This document shows positions 60,699 through 64,000 of a DNA stretch of 64,000 nucleotides, one piece after another. The first letter of the stretch is position 1, and each line of letters begins with the position of its first letter. Source of the DNA: Brevibacterium yomogidense (GTDB lineage: Bacteria > Actinomycetota > Actinomycetes > Actinomycetales > Brevibacteriaceae); NCBI RefSeq assembly GCF_900163715.1, contig NZ_FWFF01000003.1:1-64000 (forward strand), given 5' to 3'. The position numbers and the translations under genes are program-made. The notes under the pieces were generated by a model. That model ran no database searches and was not told where the DNA came from. It saw only the letters and a list, made by a program, of their open reading frames with translations.

Positions 60699-61535
60699 TC
60701 ATCGGACTGCTGGCCCCGTTGTGTCGGGCAGGTCACGTCCTCGCCCGGTGAAGGCGTCCATCGTGTCGTTCACGCCGAAGAGGTTCATGACGCGGTCGAA
60801 CAGCTTCACCGGCAGCAGCCGCGCAGCGGGGATGACTCCCACCATGCGCGGCATCACGAGCTGCTGGCGCCCTTCAACGATCGCGGTGAGGATCCTGCCC
60901 GCGGCGTAGTCCTGGTCGAGGATCGGCAGCAGGCGCGGGACCTTCGTGCGCACGCCGGCGAACATCCCCGTGTCGATGTAGAACGGGCAGGCGACCAGCG
61001 AGTCGACGCCTGTCGCGTCCTTCGCGAGCTCCGCTCGAAGCGATTCCGCGAACCCGAACGCGGCGAACTTGCTGGCGGAGTAGTCGGTCTGCTTGGCGAC
61101 CCCCACGAGCCCCGCTGCGCTCGACACGGTCATGACGGCCCCGTGCCGGCGCTCGATCATGCCTCCCAGGAACGCGCGGGTCGTCCAGTAGAGCGCCATG
61201 ACATTCACGTCGAAGGTGCGCTCGATCTCCTCCTCCGTCGCATCCAGCAGTCTCTTGCCGGTCACGACCCCCGCGTTGTTCACCAGGATGTCGACGGGGC
61301 CCACGACCTCGGCAGCAGTCTTCACCGCCTCGCGATCGGTCACGTCGATCGCATAGGAATCAGCATGACCGCCGCGTGCTCGGATCTCATCGCGGACCGA
61401 CTCGCCCGCGGAGGCGGAGAGGTCCCAGATGACGACGTGGGCGCCTTCGTCGGCCGCACGCAGCGAGAGCAGGCGTCCGATCCCGCTGCCGCCGCCGGTG
61501 ACCAGGAAGGTGGCCCCGGGAAGAGGATGCCGCAT
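60699..61535 (-). CDS. short-chain dehydrogenase (SDR family)
   Basis: The product is 278 residues. The cofactor loop is FLVTGGGSGIGRLLSL near residue 10. DILVNNAGVVTGK and SSAAGLVG follow, and the catalytic Tyr-x3-Lys is in DYSASKFAAFGFAE. LVACPFYIDTGMF and a C-terminal tail with MPRMVGVIPAARLLPVKLFD resemble retinol- or SDR16C-type enzymes. It would oxidise or reduce a lipophilic alcohol or ketone. ATG at 61535 has GAAGGAC upstream. The aldehyde dehydrogenase gene ends 47 bp before it, so they form one unit. Confidence 0.9.
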   Translation of the reverse strand: MRHPLPGATFLVTGGGSGIGRLLSLRAADEGAHVVIWDLSASAGESVRDEIRARGGHADSYAIDVTDREAVKTAAEVVGPVDILVNNAGVVTGKRLLDATEEEIERTFDVNVMALYWTTRAFLGGMIERRHGAVMTVSSAAGLVGVAKQTDYSASKFAAFGFAESLRAELAKDATGVDSLVACPFYIDTGMFAGVRTKVPRLLPILDQDYAAGRILTAIVEGRQQLVMPRMVGVIPAARLLPVKLFDRVMNLFGVNDTMDAFTGRGRDLPDTTGPAVR

Positions 61536-61582
61536 GGAGAGTCCTTCGCGTCGTAGGTGAACCTGACTTGAGTGAACCGGTT

Positions 61583-63112
61583 TCAGTTGAACCGGCTGAG
61601 CACGCGGACCCCCGCGTGCATGATCGAAGCCCACCGTTCACGTGTCATCCCGGGTGGTCCGGACACGGGGACGAGGCGCTGCTGGGCGATGGTCTGCGAC
61701 TCCGTGTATCCGAGGATGCCCTCTGTCCCGTGACGACGTCCCAGCCCGGAGTCCTTCACGCCGCCCATCGGAGCATCGTGAGAGGCCCACGTCGCCGCGT
61801 ACCCCTCGTTGATATTCACACTCCCGGCCTGCAGGCGACGAGCGACCTGGGGGCCGCGGCTCTTCGACCAGACACTCGCGTTGAGCCCGTACGGGGTGTC
61901 ATTCGCCGCAGCGATCGCTTCGTCGTCGCTGCTGACGCGGTAGAGGCTCACGACAGGTCCGAACGTCTCCCCACTGTGCGCCTCCATGCCAGCCTGCACA
62001 TCAGTGAGCACGGTGGGCTCATAGAAATAGGGGCCGAGGTCCGGGCGGGCCCGTCCTCCCGCGAGGACGCGCGCACCCTGCGCAACTGCATCGTCGACGT
62101 GCCGGGTGACGGTCTCCAGCTGCTGTGCACTGATGAGCGACCCCATGTCCGCCTCCCAGGTCAGGCCCGCACGGACGTCCATCGCGCTCACGTGCTCGAG
62201 GAACCGATGCGTGAACGCGTCCCACTGGGAGTCGTGGACGTAGATGCGCTCCATGCTGATGCACAGCTGCCCGGAGTTCGAGAAGCACGCGGTCACCGCG
62301 CCGACGGCGGCCCGTTCGACATCCGCGTCTTCCAGCACGAGCAGCGGGTTCTTCCCACCCAGCTCTGCGGAGAATCCGATGAGCCGATCTGCGCAGCGGG
62401 TCGCGAGGGTCCGGCCCGTCGCCGTCGACCCTGTGAACACCATGTGGTCGGCGTGCTCGACGACCTCTCCCCCGACCTCGGGCCCGTCCCCCAGGACAAT
62501 CTGGAGCAGACCGGGCGGCAGGCCCGCCTCCTCGAGCAGCGACAGCGCGTACAGCGCGGTGTGGGGTGTCTTGTCATCCGGCTTGAGGACCACTGCATTG
62601 CCCGCCAGCAGCGCGGGCAGGGAGTCCGTCACGGGAAGCGTGAACGGGTAGTTCCACGGCGTGATGACGCCGACGACCCCGTAGGGCACCCGCCGTTCGA
62701 CCGTGCTGGTGAGGAGCGGGATCGCTCCAGATCGTCGACGGTCCTTCAGCGCTGCGGGGCCGCGGTGGGCCAGATACCCGGCCCACAGTGCCACGTCCGT
62801 CACCTCTTCGAACGCGCTGGCTCGGGACTTGCCGGTCTCCCGCTGGATCCAGGTGAGGAGTTCGGAGTTGTGGTCGAGCACCAGATCGCGGAAGCGCGTG
62901 AGGACAGCGACACGGTCACGCATCGGTGTGCGCTCCCAGCGCTCCTGCGCTCCACGGGCACGGTCGAACCCCGTTGCGACATCCTCTCGAGAGGACCGCG
63001 GGAGCGTGCCGATGGGTGTGCCGTCGAACGGGCAGCGCACGTCCACGGTGCCACCGTCACCTTCGGCGGTGACCAGTGCAGCGAGGTCGGGTTTCATCGC
63101 CAGCGAGCTCAT
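61583..63112 (-). CDS. succinate-semialdehyde dehydrogenase-like aldehyde dehydrogenase
   Basis: The product is 509 residues. VVGVITPWNYPFTLPV holds the catalytic Asn, the general base Glu is in SAELGGKNPLLVL, and the nucleophile Cys is in SNSGQLCISMERIYV. HSGETFGPVVSLYRV is the family C-terminal block. The subtype resembles succinate-semialdehyde dehydrogenases (NADP-type). With the SDR next to it, a two-step alcohol to acid conversion is plausible. ATG at 63112 is 6 nt after TACCGT. Confidence 0.92.
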   Translation of the reverse strand: MSSLAMKPDLAALVTAEGDGGTVDVRCPFDGTPIGTLPRSSREDVATGFDRARGAQERWERTPMRDRVAVLTRFRDLVLDHNSELLTWIQRETGKSRASAFEEVTDVALWAGYLAHRGPAALKDRRRSGAIPLLTSTVERRVPYGVVGVITPWNYPFTLPVTDSLPALLAGNAVVLKPDDKTPHTALYALSLLEEAGLPPGLLQIVLGDGPEVGGEVVEHADHMVFTGSTATGRTLATRCADRLIGFSAELGGKNPLLVLEDADVERAAVGAVTACFSNSGQLCISMERIYVHDSQWDAFTHRFLEHVSAMDVRAGLTWEADMGSLISAQQLETVTRHVDDAVAQGARVLAGGRARPDLGPYFYEPTVLTDVQAGMEAHSGETFGPVVSLYRVSSDDEAIAAANDTPYGLNASVWSKSRGPQVARRLQAGSVNINEGYAATWASHDAPMGGVKDSGLGRRHGTEGILGYTESQTIAQQRLVPVSGPPGMTRERWASIMHAGVRVLSRFN

Positions 63113-63118
63113 GGCTAC

Positions 63119-63124
63119 ACGGTA
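63119..63124 (-). promoter_or_regulatory. -10 element of a leaderless start (aldehyde dehydrogenase)
   Basis: TACCGT on the minus strand, then 6 nt, then ATG at 63112. Confidence 0.55.
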
Positions 63125-63206
63125 GCGCGATCCGCGCGCCGGGCTGAGGCGTCCTCAGAGCTCCGGGCCTCCAGCGCGCCGCGAGGCGGAGTGTGACACA
63201 GGTCGC

Positions 63207-63212
63207 TAGTGT
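63207..63212 (+). promoter_or_regulatory. -10 element of a leaderless start (AhpD-like gene)
   Basis: TAGTGT, then 6 nt, then ATG at 63219. GTGACA lies upstream and could act as the -35 element. Confidence 0.55.
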
Positions 63213-63218
63213 GGGGCC

Positions 63219-63794
63219 ATGCGCTATCCGTATGAGGACATCGAGAACGTTCCTGACGACATCCGCGAGCAGATCCTCGCTGTGGCGGAGAAGACCGGGT
63301 TCGTCCCGAACGTCTTCCTGGGCCTGGCGCGGAGGCCGGCGGAGTTCCGCGCGTTCTTCGCGTACTACGACGCGCTCATGGAGAAGGAGACCGGCGGCCT
63401 CACGAAGGCGGACCGGGAGATGATCGTGACGACGACCTCGGCGGCCAACGGCTGTCTGTACTGCGTCGTCGCCCACGGCGCGGTGCTGCGGATCCTGTCG
63501 AAGGACCCGTACGTCGCAGATCAGGTCGCCGTCGACCATCGGCATGCGGACATCACCGACCGCCAGCGGGCGATGCTCGACTTCGCAATGAAGGTGACGG
63601 AAGAGCCGGCTGCCATCAGCGACGCGGACCACGAGGCTCTCGCGGCCCACGGGTTCGACGATGAGGACGCGTGGGACATCGCAGCGATCACCGCATTCTT
63701 CGGCCTGTCGAACCGGATGGCGCTGGTGGGCGGCATGCAGCCCAACCCCGAGTTCTACCTCATGGGCCGCGTGCCGCGGGAGAAGAAGGCGTAG
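63219..63794 (+). CDS. AhpD/carboxymuconolactone-decarboxylase-like peroxidase-related protein
   Basis: The product is 191 residues. The active Cys pair is ANGCLYCVVAHGAVLR near residue 76-85 with the His after it, as in AhpD. VPNVFLGLARRPAEFRAFFAYY and MLDFAMKVTEEP match the peroxidase-related (uncharacterised) branch. It would cycle thiol/disulfide or act on peroxides in the cytoplasm. The gene stands alone, divergent from the aldehyde dehydrogenase. Confidence 0.88.
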   Translation: MRYPYEDIENVPDDIREQILAVAEKTGFVPNVFLGLARRPAEFRAFFAYYDALMEKETGGLTKADREMIVTTTSAANGCLYCVVAHGAVLRILSKDPYVADQVAVDHRHADITDRQRAMLDFAMKVTEEPAAISDADHEALAAHGFDDEDAWDIAAITAFFGLSNRMALVGGMQPNPEFYLMGRVPREKKA

Positions 63795-63854
63795 GTCACC
63801 AGCGCAGACCGACACTGCTCACACCGATCGCCAAGGTCGTTCACATGAAACGAT

Positions 63855-63881
63855 GAGGTAGGTAGACTACCGCAGTACCTC
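63855..63881. promoter_or_regulatory. nested dyad upstream of cstA
   Basis: Outer arms GAGGTA (63855-63860) and TACCTC (63876-63881) surround GGTAG-A-CTACC (63861-63871). TTGACA follows at 63885-63890. It could be an operator near the cstA promoter. Confidence 0.45.
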
Positions 63882-63934
63882 GCTTTGACAACGATCATGT
63901 CTGTGCAACGACGCAGCGACGAAAGGCACACCGG

Positions 63935-64000
63935 ATGAGTCCCGTCCTCCTCATGGCGATCGGCCTCGCGATCCTGGCACTCGGGTACTTCGTGTACTCG
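63935..64000 (+). CDS. cstA: carbon starvation protein CstA, 5' end only
   Basis: Twenty-two codons are inside the window. They read MSPVLLMAIGLAILALGYFV and then YS, the first membrane helix of CstA-type peptide/pyruvate transporters, which normally continue SRFLA. AAAGG lies about 10 nt upstream of ATG. The rest of the gene is beyond the right edge, so the identification rests on this helix alone. Confidence 0.6.
   Translation, partial: MSPVLLMAIGLAILALGYFVYS

Overview
The window is G+C-rich, with dense genes, many GTG/TTG starts, 1-4 bp stop/start overlaps and many starts that look leaderless. It also carries a sortase-anchored LPxTG surface protein, lipoproteins with lipoboxes, a WecB/WecC/TagGH-type glycopolymer locus and a SufE/rhodanese pair. 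This fits a high-G+C Gram-positive actinobacterium of the Micrococcales/Brevibacteriaceae kind. I cannot name the genus with confidence. No rRNA, tRNA, CRISPR array or intact insertion sequence was recognised.

Layout. (1) 242-17533 is a surface-glycopolymer locus. A minus-strand operon runs from 14206 leftward: a membrane nucleotide-sugar dehydratase/epimerase, a WecA/TagO-like initiating phosphotransferase, two GT4 glycosyltransferases, an ABC polysaccharide exporter (permease and ATPase), a DUF6270-like protein and WecB, closed by a terminator at 4122-4143. Beyond it lies a visibly less G+C-rich trio (a small membrane protein, a double glycosyltransferase and an unknown protein). Divergently, across a promoter with a nested dyad, sit a two-domain glycosyltransferase and WecC. 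WecB and WecC together would make UDP-ManNAcA. A GH79-like lipoprotein (17559-19157) closes the region. (2) 19196-23386 holds a PTH2-like hydrolase, SufE, a rhodanese, an HTTM membrane protein and a DUF5819-like partner. (3) 23513-29125 encodes a 1870-residue LPxTG protein of choice-of-anchor-G type with about eight ~145-residue Ala/Ser/Asp repeats. (4) 29455-36516 is a mixed accessory stretch: PH-like proteins, a hydrolase, an NmrA-like protein, a methyltransferase, a small HTH plus lipoprotein pair, a frame-disrupted gene, a PD-(D/E)XK-like protein and a Mug-type glycosylase. (5) 36492-43325 has a decayed MFS gene, an intact MFS gene, an orphan TRAP-type binding lipoprotein, Dps, a macrodomain protein, a patatin and a CHAP protein. 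(6) 43047-50500 has small unknown ORFs, a 5'-truncated alcohol dehydrogenase, a YibE/F protein, a quinone-oxidoreductase-like enzyme, and a translationally coupled trio (HSL-type hydrolase, acyltransferase-like protein, zinc-ribbon membrane protein). (7) 50580-52255 has a TIGR02206-type membrane protein and then about 890 bp without an intact gene, holding an MmcQ/YjbR 3' remnant, two ~82-bp structured repeats, a 15-bp perfect hairpin and four short direct repeats. (8) 52256-57813 is a complete peptide ABC importer operon with an intercistronic hairpin after the binding protein. (9) 58009-63794 carries small-molecule metabolism genes (class V aminotransferase, ProC-like reductase, NagB, SDR, succinate-semialdehyde-type dehydrogenase, AhpD-like protein), and the start of cstA runs off the right edge.

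The most notable signals are the repetitive LPxTG protein with a 533-bp exact internal duplication, the structured repeats in the gene-free stretch, the nested operator-like dyad between the divergent glycopolymer operons, and at least eleven genes whose start codon lies exactly 6-7 nt after a TANNNT hexamer, a strong leaderless-transcription signature.
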